Source: Phycisphaerales bacterium UBA5793
GTDB lineage: Bacteria > Planctomycetota > Phycisphaerae > Phycisphaerales > UBA5793
Reading direction: 5' to 3'
DNA: 64,000 nt
Assembly: GCA_002418285.1 (NCBI GenBank)
Contig: DIDT01000067.1
Location: forward strand, 168,801-232,800
The position numbers were made by a program, and so were the translations under genes. The first letter of the stretch is position 1. Every line of letters begins with the position of its first letter. The notes beneath the pieces were generated by a model. That model worked only from the letters and a program-made list of their open reading frames with translations. It had not been told where the DNA came from and made no database searches. This document shows, one piece after another, positions 42,303-52,044 of this stretch.

Positions 42303-44864
42303 ATGTGGCTCAAGCGATACATGCACTGGCTCCACACGCAATGGCCGGCCGGGACCGTTGAGCCGCTGCCCGTTGTCAATGCTGATGGCACGACCAATGT
42401 GCCCAACCTCTGCATCGTCGGCGATCTGACCGGCATTCCGTTGCTCAAGTTCGCCGCCGACAGCGGGGCGCGAGCGGTGCAGCATCTCGTCGGTCGAGAA
42501 GGATTCGCGAAGTCTTGCGACGATGCGGTGCTTGATCTCATCATCATCGGCGGCTCTGTCTCAGGTATGGCGGCAGCGCTCGAAGCGCGGAAGCACGGCC
42601 TGCGCTTCGAGGTGCTCGAAGCCGAGCAGCCCTTTGCGACGATCGTCAACTTCCCCAAGGGCAAGCCGATCTTCACCTACCCGGCTGACATGGAGCCGGT
42701 GGGCGCGATTCACTTCACAAAGCGCAGCAGTGTCAAAGAAGGTCTGCTCGATGAACTGCGCGATCTGACGGTCAATGCAGGGAATACGCCACGCATCATG
42801 CGGGTCGATCATATCGAGCGGCGCGGCAGCGTGTTCGAGATCATCCCGGCTGACGGGCCCAGCGGCGCTCAACTCCGCGCCCGGTACGTCATCATTGCCG
42901 TCGGGCGCAGCGGCGACTATCGTCGACTCGATGTGCCCGGCGAGGATCGCGAGCGCGTCTACAACCGCCTGCACGATCCCGCCGACTTTGCCGGCCGCGA
43001 GGTTCTCGTCGTGGGTGGTGGTGACAGCGCCCTCGAAACAGCCATGGCGCTGACAGAGGCCGGAGCGCGAACGACACTCAGCTATCGCAAGGCCGAGTTC
43101 AGCCGACCCAAGGCGGAGAACGTCGAACGTTTCAACGCGCGTGCCAAGTCACGTCAGACGCAGCTCAAGACGCTGATGCCCTCCACGGTTCAGCGCATCG
43201 ACTCTGATTCGGTCGTCCTCAGGGACGAGCGCGGCGACGAGCAGACCATCCCCAACGACGCCGTCTTCACCATGATCGGTCGAGACGCGCCGCTCGGGTT
43301 CCTCCGGCGCAGCGGCGTGCGAATCGCCGGGGATTGGCATGCAGGAAAGATCGTCGGGCTCGTCGTGTTCCTGCTGTTCTGCCTCTGGCTGTACCACTGG
43401 AAAAAGACGGGCGTGACGATCGCGCCCTTCCCGCCCTTCGACTGGATCGCGCACCTCGGCGACTGGTGGACGAGCAAGGGCTGGTTTCCGTACAACGTGC
43501 CCAACTGGTGGGCCGGGCTTGGCGCGTGCATGGATCGGCCGGCCAATGTGCTGGGCACGATGCGCATCACGCTGGGCGAGTCGGGCTTCTACTACTCGCT
43601 CGTCTACTGCCTGTGCGTAGTGCCGTTCGGCATCGATCGCATCCGCCGCCGGCGCACGCCGTATGTGACGTGGCAGACGATCACGCTGATGCTCGTGCAG
43701 TGCATACCGCTCTTTCTGCTGCCCTACATCCTGCTGCCGTGGATGGGCAACAACGGCTGGTTCGATTCGGGTACGGGTAAGTGGCTCGCGGATCAGTTGT
43801 TCCCCCTCGCCCATTACGGTCATGGACGGGAATACTGGCGCGCGTTCGGCTTCATCCTTGCCTGGCCGCTCTTTATCTGGAACCTTTTCAGCGATCAGCC
43901 GCTGATGCTGTGGCTGCTCATCAGTTGCGTTCAGACGTTTGTCATCATTCCGCTCATCGTCTGGCGCTGGGGCAAGGGAGCGTACTGCGGCTGGATCTGC
44001 TCGTGCGGCGCGCTGGCCGAGACGATGGGCGACCGCCACCGCCACAAGATGCCGCACGGCCCGATGTGGAACAAGGCGAACATGATCGGACAGGTGTTTC
44101 TGGCGTTCGCACTGCTGCTCCTCGTGTTGCGGGCGATTTCATGGGGCACGCCGACGCCGTTCGAGGCCGTGGTCGTATCAACGGTCGGTGACACCGAGTT
44201 GGACATCAACCTGACACTTCCCGCGGGTCGGTCGGCGACGGAAGCCCGCTACGCGCGCTTTCCGGAGAGCGAGGATAATGGCAGGCGAACATACAAGTTA
44301 GACAACGCGACGAACTCTTCAATCACGCTGTTCGCCGATGCGCCCAGTGGTCTGACTCCGGGGCAGCGCGTCGAATTGCGGCCGCGGTTTACGACCACGC
44401 ACGAGTGGACGACCAGTCTGTTCAACGGGCTGATGTACAAACTCCCCTTCTTGAATTACGCGTGGTTCGTCGATCTCTTCTGGGCCGGGATCATCGGCGT
44501 GGGGATGTACTTCTGGTTCAGCGGCCGCGTCTGGTGCCGCTTCGCCTGTCCGCTGGCGGCGCTGATGCACATCTACGCGCGCTTCTCGCGCTTCCGCATC
44601 TTCGCCGAAAAGAGCAAGTGCATCTCCTGCAACGTCTGCACGAGTGTCTGCCACCAGGGCATCGACGTGATGAACTTCGCGAACAAAGGCCGACCGATGG
44701 AAGACCCCCAGTGCGTGCGCTGCAGCGCCTGCGTGCAGTCGTGCCCGACGGGGGTGCTGCACTTCGGCCGCGTCGGGCTGGACGGGTCTCAGGTAATTGA
44801 CCCCCTTGTCGCTTCGCCACTGCATTTGGTGGAACTGCGCGTTGGCGGCAGGCGTATCACATGA
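42303..44864 (+). CDS. Thioredoxin-reductase-like flavoprotein fused to membrane polyferredoxin
   Basis: The 853-residue protein joins two modules. Residues about 80-340 are a pyridine-nucleotide flavoprotein, with LIIIGGSVSGMAAALEA for FAD and VLVVGGGDSALETAMAL for NAD(P). The CxxC redox pair of true thioredoxin reductases is absent. The rest is a membrane part of about six helices with a CSCG and CRFACP Cys set. Two 4Fe-4S motifs, CISCNVCTSVCHQ and CVRCSACVQSCPTG, follow, resembling the NapH/CcoG/RdxA group. It may move electrons from NAD(P)H through flavin to membrane iron-sulfur clusters. The true acceptor is unknown. Confidence 0.8.
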   Translation: MWLKRYMHWLHTQWPAGTVEPLPVVNADGTTNVPNLCIVGDLTGIPLLKFAADSGARAVQHLVGREGFAKSCDDAVLDLIIIGGSVSGMAAALEARKHGLRFEVLEAEQPFATIVNFPKGKPIFTYPADMEPVGAIHFTKRSSVKEGLLDELRDLTVNAGNTPRIMRVDHIERRGSVFEIIPADGPSGAQLRARYVIIAVGRSGDYRRLDVPGEDRERVYNRLHDPADFAGREVLVVGGGDSALETAMALTEAGARTTLSYRKAEFSRPKAENVERFNARAKSRQTQLKTLMPSTVQRIDSDSVVLRDERGDEQTIPNDAVFTMIGRDAPLGFLRRSGVRIAGDWHAGKIVGLVVFLLFCLWLYHWKKTGVTIAPFPPFDWIAHLGDWWTSKGWFPYNVPNWWAGLGACMDRPANVLGTMRITLGESGFYYSLVYCLCVVPFGIDRIRRRRTPYVTWQTITLMLVQCIPLFLLPYILLPWMGNNGWFDSGTGKWLADQLFPLAHYGHGREYWRAFGFILAWPLFIWNLFSDQPLMLWLLISCVQTFVIIPLIVWRWGKGAYCGWICSCGALAETMGDRHRHKMPHGPMWNKANMIGQVFLAFALLLLVLRAISWGTPTPFEAVVVSTVGDTELDINLTLPAGRSATEARYARFPESEDNGRRTYKLDNATNSSITLFADAPSGLTPGQRVELRPRFTTTHEWTTSLFNGLMYKLPFLNYAWFVDLFWAGIIGVGMYFWFSGRVWCRFACPLAALMHIYARFSRFRIFAEKSKCISCNVCTSVCHQGIDVMNFANKGRPMEDPQCVRCSACVQSCPTGVLHFGRVGLDGSQVIDPLVASPLHLVELRVGGRRIT

Positions 44865-44897
44865 TTCACCGCGCGGCTTGAGCGAAGGACTGGCGCC

Positions 44898-45683
44898 ATG
44901 GACATCAAATATGCCCGCAACCCGGCCATCATCCTGGCCATCCTCGCCAGCGGCGACCCCTACCGCCACGCCACCGCTGAGGCCCCGGCTATCCACCAGG
45001 CCCAGCCGGTGCCTCACACGATCGTTGACCACGGGATGTTTAATGAGATTCTCATGCGGTGCGTGAAGGGTGAGCGCATCGACTATCGCAGCCTGCAGCT
45101 GACGCCCGGCGCTGCGGCTTCGCTGGATTTTTACCTTGACACCATCAGCCGGGCCGAGGTCGAGGCGCTGCCCCGCGATGATCAACTCGCGCTCTACATC
45201 AATCTGTACAACGCGACGATGATTCGCGAAGTCCTGCAGCACGATCTCGACACGTGGTCGCCGGATGCCGATGACTTTGGGGTGTTCAAGCAGCCGATCG
45301 TGAAGGTGAACGGCAAGCCGATCAGCCTCAACGATCTCGAGAACGACATCATCCGCAAGCAGTTCAAGGAGCCGCGCGTGCACGTGGCGCTGGTCTGCGC
45401 TGCCAGCTCGTGTCCGCCGCTGCTCAACCGCGCCTATATCGGCGCCGATCTGGCCGAGGTGCTCCAGGCGAACATGCGCCACTTCATCAACGACCCGAAT
45501 CGCAACACGATCGACCCTGCTGGCAAGCGGCTGGTGCTTTCAAAGATCTTCGAGTGGTACGCCGACGACTTCGGCGGCAGGGACAAACTCGCCGCCTACA
45601 TCGACGAGTTCACGCCGATGCACACAGCCGACTATGCGATTTCGTTCCGTGACTACGATTGGAAACTGAACATCGTCGATTGA
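44898..45683 (+). CDS. DUF547 domain protein
   Basis: The 261-residue protein contains the DUF547 core: IDYRSLQL, LALYINLYNATMIREVL, and HVALVCAASSCPPLLNRAY. An N-terminal hydrophobic segment (about 8-16) is weak. The family may include thiol-dependent hydrolases (the Cys of the SCPPL motif is conserved), but no activity is proven. It is 33 bases downstream of the reductase fusion and probably in the same operon. Confidence 0.85.
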   Translation: MDIKYARNPAIILAILASGDPYRHATAEAPAIHQAQPVPHTIVDHGMFNEILMRCVKGERIDYRSLQLTPGAAASLDFYLDTISRAEVEALPRDDQLALYINLYNATMIREVLQHDLDTWSPDADDFGVFKQPIVKVNGKPISLNDLENDIIRKQFKEPRVHVALVCAASSCPPLLNRAYIGADLAEVLQANMRHFINDPNRNTIDPAGKRLVLSKIFEWYADDFGGRDKLAAYIDEFTPMHTADYAISFRDYDWKLNIVD

Positions 45684-45713
45684 TGTCTTCACCACTGATT
45701 CGGCGGGGGCGCG

Positions 45714-46388
45714 GTGACGCGACTGCAACGACTCTCGTCGTGGTTGGCCATCCTGACTGGACTCACTCTCGTCTGGGCATGGCTTTGCTTTGCGCCCCTC
45801 CAGCCAATCATCGAACGACAGTGCCTGCAGACGACCTGGCACCCGGGCGGTCCGCCCCCGGAGCTCTGGGGCCTGCGCGTGCTGGCGTTTCCAGTGGACG
45901 CGGGCAACGACGACATCCCGAATCGCGCGATCATGCTTGATGAAGATGAATGGGTTGGAGCAACAGAAGTAGGCGTCTGGGTCGGTGACGCGCAGGTTCT
46001 GTATCCGAGAACGGCCTACTCACTGCTCCCATCCAGTCCGACCGACGCAGCGGCACTGATCGCCTCGCTCGAATCGGCAACGCAGGATCGAAACTCGGAC
46101 TGGTCCGAGTTTGCATGGTCATCAGAGCCGGCCGCGTCGGGACGGCAGCGGTGCGAATTCCAACACTCCTGGGGCCGCAGGCGATTCGTTTACCACTACG
46201 AAACGGATGGCGAATTGCTCAAGCCGATTGATGTCCAGGAGAGCAGCGACGTACTCGTCATCATGCGCACCGGCATGTGGATCATCGGGGGTTGGGCATT
46301 GATCCTCATTCTGGCGGGCGTTGTGGCGATATTACGGCGTCAATCCGTTTCCCAGCCCCTTGCGGAGCGCCCGGTCAGTCTGTTATGA
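45714..46388 (+). CDS. Two-helix membrane protein
   Basis: The 224-residue protein begins at GTG 45714 with an N-terminal helix (about 8-26) and ends with another (about 187-205). The domain between them has two Cys and a Trp-rich region (PPELWGLRV). It resembles in layout the hypothetical at 37569-38003. Function unknown. Confidence 0.5.
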   Translation: MTRLQRLSSWLAILTGLTLVWAWLCFAPLQPIIERQCLQTTWHPGGPPPELWGLRVLAFPVDAGNDDIPNRAIMLDEDEWVGATEVGVWVGDAQVLYPRTAYSLLPSSPTDAAALIASLESATQDRNSDWSEFAWSSEPAASGRQRCEFQHSWGRRRFVYHYETDGELLKPIDVQESSDVLVIMRTGMWIIGGWALILILAGVVAILRRQSVSQPLAERPVSLL

Positions 46389-46424
46389 TTCACAGATCGA
46401 ATTCCGGATCGCTGAGGTACCTCC

Positions 46425-48356
46425 ATGAGACTGCCACTCACACTCGCCGCCCTGCTCGTCTCTTCAGCCACGTTCGCCGCTGACCCGCCGACCCTTGATC
46501 CGCCCTTCCGCGTCAGCGCCGGCGACCAGTGGATCGACGTCGATATCGGCCACGCCGCGCCGCTGCGCCTCGACTGGGATGGCGATGGAATCGACGACCT
46601 GCTCGTCGGGCAGTTCGGCGAAGGCAAGCTGCGCATCTATCGCAACGTCGGCACGCAGGCTGAGCCGAAGTTTGATGAAGACTTCGCTCTCTTTCAGACG
46701 CGAAAGGGACTCGGCTCGATCCCATCGGGCTGATGCGTCGGCTTTGGTCCGCAGGTTGCGGATCTCAATGGCGACGGCTCTCGCGACATGATCTCCGGCT
46801 CGTGGCCCGGCGAGATCTTCTTCTTCGCCGGCGCCAAAGACGGCGCGTACGAGGAATCAGTCAAACTCAATGACGAGAGCGGCAAGCCGGTCAACGTCGG
46901 CCAGGCGTCGGCCGTGGCGCTGCACGACTGGGATGGCGACGGCGATCTCGACCTGCTCATCGGCGTGATCGAAGGCGATGTGAAGTTTGTGCCCAACCTG
47001 GGCGGCAACGGTGTGCCTCGCTTCGGCGCCGCGCAGGCTGTCAGCGCGGCGGGCGACAACATCAAAATGACCGGCGACGCCGGACCGACCGTCGCGGACT
47101 GGGACGGCGACGGAGTTGATGATCTCATCTGCGGCGACGGCAACGGCTCGGTGTGGTTCTATCGCGCGACCGGTCGCGGCGAGAAGGGCCTGCCCACTCT
47201 GGCCGCAGGCGTGGAGCTGATTCCAAAGATCTCCAGCGACGAGCGCAAGGCGACATTTGAATCGACGAGCGGCGATCTGGAAGGCCGCAACGCCAGGCGC
47301 GCCGGCGATCGGCCGAAGGTCTGCGTGACCGACTGGAACCACGACGGCCGCCCCGATCTGCTCGTGGGCGATTTCCAGATGACCTCCGGCGCGCTGCCGA
47401 GCCTGACCGACAAGGACCTGGCGGAGCAGCAGGAGCTGCGCGACAGGCAAGCGGAAGTCATGAAGCGATACTCCGAGTTGTGGCAGCAACTCGATGCGAA
47501 ACTGCGCGAACGAATCGGCATCGACAAGCAGGCCCAGATGACGCCGGAGCAGCAGGATCGGTGGGGTCAGCTCTGGGATGAAGTCGCTCCCGAAGTGGAG
47601 GGCTTCAACGAAGTCGCCGCCGAGGTGCAGGACCTCTTCGCCAAACTCGCTCAATACCAACCCCAGCGACGCGATCACGGCTGGGTGTGGGTGTACCTGC
47701 AGAAGCCAGGCGCCAGCGCAGCCGCCGAGTCCGTCGAAGCGCAGGCCAGGCGCATTGGCCTCGATGCGCCCACGGCCCGGCGACCGTTCAGCGCCGGCAT
47801 GACCGTCGTGCGCGGCACGCCAGACGATCTCGTCACTGTCATTGTTCGCGGGCGAATCGCGCCGGGATGGCACGTCTACGCGCACGTGCCCGCCGATGAG
47901 CCCTACATTCAGACCGAATTGAAACTGCAGTTGCCGCCCGGCGCGGAGGCCGTCGGCGAGTGGTCACGGCCCGAGGGAGTCATCGACCCGCATGCGCCCA
48001 CGCTGCGGCTGTGGATGGGCGATCTTGTGTTCTCGCACCAGGTGCGGCTGCCTAAGACCACGGCAGGACGCGCCGCGATCAGGATCGGCTGCACGATCTC
48101 CTACCAGTGCTGCGATGAGAACTCATGCCTGCCGCCGGACGAGATTGAACTTTCGTCCTCCGTTGAACTCTCGGCACTCGAATTGCCGTTGTACGAGCTA
48201 GCTACCGACCGAGATTGGCGCCTTCCGGAGGGTCTGCGCGATCTCCGGTTGCTCGAATTGGTCGGCTTGGAGCAGCCTTGGCGATGCGCGTTTGCCAGTG
48301 ATTCCAACGACTACCAAGTTGACTTTGCCGCGTATGTCACGCCCCCGAAACAATGA
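46425..48356 (+). CDS. Candidate selenoprotein: VCBS-repeat protein with DsbD_N-like domain, in-frame TGA at 46731
   Basis: The frame starts at ATG 46425 with a signal peptide (ends near TFAADP) and is open to 48356, 643 residues, except for one TGA at 46731-46733 (residue 103), immediately followed by TGC for Cys104. FG-GAP/VCBS-like repeats flank and span the stop in one frame: DWDGDGIDDLLVG before it, then DLNGDGSRDMISGSWPGE, DWDGDGDLDLLIG and DWDGDGVDDLICGD after it. The C-terminal part (CTISYQCCDENSCLPP) resembles the DsbD N-terminal domain. A hairpin with loop AGGTT lies 12 bases after the TGA. If the TGA is read as selenocysteine, the residue pair would be Sec-Cys (SG-U-CVGF). Otherwise it is a disrupted gene. 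Confidence 0.6.
46746..46764 (+). promoter_or_regulatory. Candidate bacterial SECIS hairpin
   Basis: GGTCCGC (46746-46752), loop AGGTT, GCGGATC (46758-46764): a 7-bp stem with one G-T pair. It starts 12 bases after the TGA. The E. coli fdhF SECIS upper stem-loop has loop AGGUCU and starts 11 bases after its UGA, with the GGU at 19-21; here GGT is at 21-23. The match in loop and spacing is close but based on my reading only. Confidence 0.55.
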
Positions 48357-48363
48357 TGCAGGC

Positions 48364-50982
48364 TCAAACGGTCATGGTTTCACCGAGCCGCGCTGCAGCG
48401 ATCCGACACCGCGAGCGTCGATCATGTGCCGAGACGAGCCGCACCGTCGCCACGAGCGATGACGCCCAGTCCCACACCTGCTGGTACGCCATGTAGCGGG
48501 CGTGCCACTGCGGGTGAAACTTGCTCTTGTACATCTGCAGTCCCTGGTAGTTGTAGAAGCGCTCGGCTCGCGTGGAGAAGAGGTGCAGCGCGCGCTCGAC
48601 CAGTCGCGACGAACGCCACACCCCCACTTCGCTCAATGGCGCACTGCCCAGGCTCAGCGCCGTGTAGCCCTGCTGGGCCAGTGTCTGCATCGTGCGGATG
48701 AGCACAAAGTCCATCACGTGCTCGATCGAATCCGGGTCATAGCGCATCAGATCAATCGTCGCCGGCCCGCCGGCTCGCGTGGTGAGGATGTTGACGAACG
48801 CGATGATGCGTCCATCGGCGGTACGCGCTACGCCGACCGGACTGCGCTGCATATACGCCGGCGAAAAGCAGCAGGCGCTGAACTGCAGTTCGTGCCCGCC
48901 CTTGCTCGCCAGCCAGGCGTCGCTTACATTCCGCAGCGCCGCGACTGTCGCCTCGGAGAATGGAGGCGAAAGTACTTCATACGTGACACCGGCCCCTTCC
49001 ATGTCGCGAAGTGTGCGCCGATGCCCGGCGTGTTGGCCGCCCGAGAGTGTGAAGTTCTCGAGCGGCACGATGGCTTCTTCGTTGATCTTTAGGAAATGAA
49101 AGCCGAAATCGTGGAGCCGCTCCATCCACTGCCCGGAGATCGTCGCAAACACGAGATCCACATCCAGCGTGTGCGCGTGCGCCATCAGTGCGCTGATCAG
49201 GGCCGGCGCGTCAGCCTCATCGATGAGCAGCGGGTCGCGGAAGACGATCATCTTGTCGCTCGAATGCTGGAAGAGCACCAGGCCCCGCCTCTCGCCGGGA
49301 TTGGGCTCCCAGAACCACACGCCTTTGTCGCCCGCGCCAACCATCAGCGCCTCGGCTGAATCGGCGTGCATACGGGCGAACGCTTCGGCGTCATCGAGAT
49401 CGTTGCGACTTGGGGTGACCCACACGTGCTCGGGCCGCAGTGCCTGCCGCACCAGCACCGCCATGGCCGCGATGACCATCAGCAGCAGCACGCGGAGCAG
49501 GCGGCTCGACGCGCTGCGCTCGAGCAGCACCGGCCACCACGACTCGTGGATGGGAATGCGATCAAACACGGAAATGCCGACGACGATGAGAAATGCCAGC
49601 GCCCCGACGCCACCGGCCAGGGCGAGTTCGCCTGCCAGAGGGATGCGGCCACGCCGCGTGAACGCTTCGCGCACGCCAAAAAGCATGCCCATGAGGATGA
49701 CCGAAGCCAGCGCCTCCTCCACGTTGCCGCCATTGAGCGGGTGCGCCGCTGCAGCGGCCCCGAGCAGGGCCATCGACAGCACATAGGCGCCGCGGTAGCC
49801 GTGAAAGAGACCACGCACGAGAAACAGCATGACCACCGCCGCCATCGTGGCGACGGTGCGCGACAGCTCGATGGCGCCAAAGGGCATGAACCGCTCGACA
49901 CCCTCAAGCCGGTGCCCGAGCAATGGCATCACCGTGCTCACCAGCAACAGGATCGCATTGAGCATGACAGCGCCGGCGACGATGCGCCGCTGCCAATCGC
50001 GGAATCGTTCCGATTCGCGGACGAGCACGACGTAGAACGCGATCAGCGAGAAGACCCACGGCAGCAGGTAAAAGCCGGCGCGGAACATGAGCACCGCCGC
50101 CCCGGCCGCCTCGTGCCCGACGTCCAACAGCGCAAAGCCCTTGAACCACACGCCGTCCGCGCTGCCGATGCCGCCGGGAATCATGCTCAGGATGCCCGCG
50201 AGATGACCGGTGAGCATCGTGCGGCCGGCGCCGACCGGGCTGATGACCACGCCCACCGCGCGCGTAAGCAGCGCAAAGGAGAGAAGCGTGAGTCCCCAGT
50301 CAAAATAGCTGACAATCGCCAGGCACACGAGGGGCGGCGCGGCGACCGATTCCATCCATCCGACGCGACGAATCAGCGGCAACACGAGGCGGCCGATGAG
50401 TTCCGAGAAGATCATGCTGAAGATCAAGGCCAGCGCCATGCGGATGGGAAACTCCCAGGGCCCGCTGATTCCCGGCAGCCAGACAGCCGCCAGCCAGCCG
50501 ATCAATCCCGACGAGGTTCCGACGTAGTGGCCGACGAAGCCACGCGTGATCTCCGACCATTCCAGACCGGAGCGTCGATAGGCCAGCACGCGCAGCGCCG
50601 GTCCTCCCAGGGGTCCCATGGATACGAAGTTCGTCCACCCGAAGAGCACCATGCCCAGCAACCAGCGCCGCGCGAACGAGAGCGTCCCATGCACGCCATG
50701 CGGAAAGGCCACGGCGTCGTACAGACCCATGACCGCCACGGCCGCGAAAACAGCCAGCACACCGAGGCCGAGCAGTCGTCCATCCGCTTCACCGATGTGC
50801 GTCCGAACCTCATGGAGATTGAGCGAATGAATCTCGTGCCATGCGAGCCAGACCACGAGCAGCGGCAACCCGATCTGCAACGCGAGGCGCACCCATGGCC
50901 AGGCCCGGCCCCATCGCGTGGCGACGGGCGCCGCGTGGTCCTGCTCGCGTTCCAGCGCCGATTGCGGGCTGTCTTCAGACAT
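48364..50982 (-). CDS. mprF: MprF-like phosphatidylglycerol lysyltransferase/flippase
   Basis: The 872-residue protein has about 14 hydrophobic helices in its first 510 residues, including the MGLYDAVAFPHGVHGTLSF region of the lysyl-PG flippase family. A soluble C-terminal DUF2156 double-GNAT domain follows (VGVARTADGRIIAFVNILTT and IDLMRYDPDS). MprF transfers an amino acid from aminoacyl-tRNA to phosphatidylglycerol and flips the product, lowering surface negative charge. The amino acid used here is unknown. It is convergent with the VCBS gene, only 7 bases apart. The start is ATG 50982. Confidence 0.85.
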   Translation of the reverse strand: MSEDSPQSALEREQDHAAPVATRWGRAWPWVRLALQIGLPLLVVWLAWHEIHSLNLHEVRTHIGEADGRLLGLGVLAVFAAVAVMGLYDAVAFPHGVHGTLSFARRWLLGMVLFGWTNFVSMGPLGGPALRVLAYRRSGLEWSEITRGFVGHYVGTSSGLIGWLAAVWLPGISGPWEFPIRMALALIFSMIFSELIGRLVLPLIRRVGWMESVAAPPLVCLAIVSYFDWGLTLLSFALLTRAVGVVISPVGAGRTMLTGHLAGILSMIPGGIGSADGVWFKGFALLDVGHEAAGAAVLMFRAGFYLLPWVFSLIAFYVVLVRESERFRDWQRRIVAGAVMLNAILLLVSTVMPLLGHRLEGVERFMPFGAIELSRTVATMAAVVMLFLVRGLFHGYRGAYVLSMALLGAAAAAHPLNGGNVEEALASVILMGMLFGVREAFTRRGRIPLAGELALAGGVGALAFLIVVGISVFDRIPIHESWWPVLLERSASSRLLRVLLLMVIAAMAVLVRQALRPEHVWVTPSRNDLDDAEAFARMHADSAEALMVGAGDKGVWFWEPNPGERRGLVLFQHSSDKMIVFRDPLLIDEADAPALISALMAHAHTLDVDLVFATISGQWMERLHDFGFHFLKINEEAIVPLENFTLSGGQHAGHRRTLRDMEGAGVTYEVLSPPFSEATVAALRNVSDAWLASKGGHELQFSACCFSPAYMQRSPVGVARTADGRIIAFVNILTTRAGGPATIDLMRYDPDSIEHVMDFVLIRTMQTLAQQGYTALSLGSAPLSEVGVWRSSRLVERALHLFSTRAERFYNYQGLQMYKSKFHPQWHARYMAYQQVWDWASSLVATVRLVSAHDRRSRCRIAAARLGETMTV

Positions 50983-51038
50983 CCCCAAAGCGTATCGATG
51001 CCCCGGTGATGACGCGAGTGCCTCGGTTATGATCAGGC

Positions 51039-51764
51039 ATGGCTACCCATCCCAGAAAACCCCGTGCTGAAACGGGAACCTGCCAGGTATGCGGCCGCTC
51101 GCTGCCGATCGCCGAAATGGTTGGCGCGGGCGCGGTGCGCAACGCTGTCGCCGAACGCATCCGTTGCGATCATCCTGACTTCGATCCGGGCGGCTACATC
51201 TGCCAGCCGTGCAATGCCAGGTACCGCGCCGACTATGTTCGTTCGCTGCTCGAAGAAGATCGCGGCGAACTTTCCGCGCTTGATGAGCAGGTCATTGTCG
51301 CCCTGCGCGACCAGGACATCGTTGCCGCCAACCTCAACGAGGAATTCACCGAGCGCATGACGATCGGCCAGCGCGTCGCCGACCACGTGGCGGCGTTTGG
51401 CGGCAGTTGGACGTTCATTGGTCTCTTTGCGATCATCATCCTCCTCTGGATGAGCATCAATGTCGGCGTGCTCTTGGCCAAGCCGTTTGATCCTTACCCG
51501 TTCATCCTGCTCAACCTCGTGCTCTCGACGCTCGCCGCGCTGCAGGCGCCAGTCATCATGATGAGCCAGAATCGTCAGGCGGCCAAGGACCGCATGCAGG
51601 CGGAGCACGACTACCGTGTCAACCTCAAGGCCGAACTCGAGATCAGGCTGCTGCACACCAAGCTGGACCAGCTCCTCACCCACCAGTGGCAGCGCCTGAT
51701 TGAGATCCAGCAACTCCAGATGGATCTGATGGAGGAAATCGGCCGGGGGAAGAACGGCAAGTAG
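51039..51764 (+). CDS. DUF1003 membrane protein with N-terminal zinc-binding Cys
   Basis: The 241-residue protein has Cys pairs CQVCGRSLP and CQPCNARY in the first 70 residues, likely one zinc site. It continues with the DUF1003 core: ERMTIGQRVADHVAAFGGSW, two membrane helices (LFAIIILLWMSI and LNLVLSTLAALQAPVIMM) and a long C-terminal coiled coil. The coiled coil contains the NRQAAKDRMQAEHDYRVNLK segment typical of the family. Function unknown. Confidence 0.88.
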   Translation: MATHPRKPRAETGTCQVCGRSLPIAEMVGAGAVRNAVAERIRCDHPDFDPGGYICQPCNARYRADYVRSLLEEDRGELSALDEQVIVALRDQDIVAANLNEEFTERMTIGQRVADHVAAFGGSWTFIGLFAIIILLWMSINVGVLLAKPFDPYPFILLNLVLSTLAALQAPVIMMSQNRQAAKDRMQAEHDYRVNLKAELEIRLLHTKLDQLLTHQWQRLIEIQQLQMDLMEEIGRGKNGK

Positions 51765-52044
51765 AGGCGGGGAGCGCGTCGCCGCCAGCCGCACAGGGAC
51801 ACTTGCCATGGCTCGCGGGGCGGCCTTGTAAAGCACGCCGAAGACCGCCGGGACGCATCCCGAAAAAAATGTAGCAGAAATGCACCTTTCCACGCCGGCG
51901 CTACGCAAGATTATGCTAATCTATTGAAGTGACGAGGCTCGAGACACCGCCCCTCCGAGCCGGACCACACTAGGGTTCGCGTATTCACCTCACACAGCGG
52001 TGCAACCATGCTCCGTTCCGAGGAGGCTAGAAAAGGAGGCAACC
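51765..52044 (+). other. Intergenic region before the secreted Cys-rich gene
   Basis: A 280-bp stretch with no gene. An AT-rich segment around 51909-51925 may be a promoter. A strong ribosome site AAAAGGAGG lies at 52031-52039. Confidence 0.3.
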
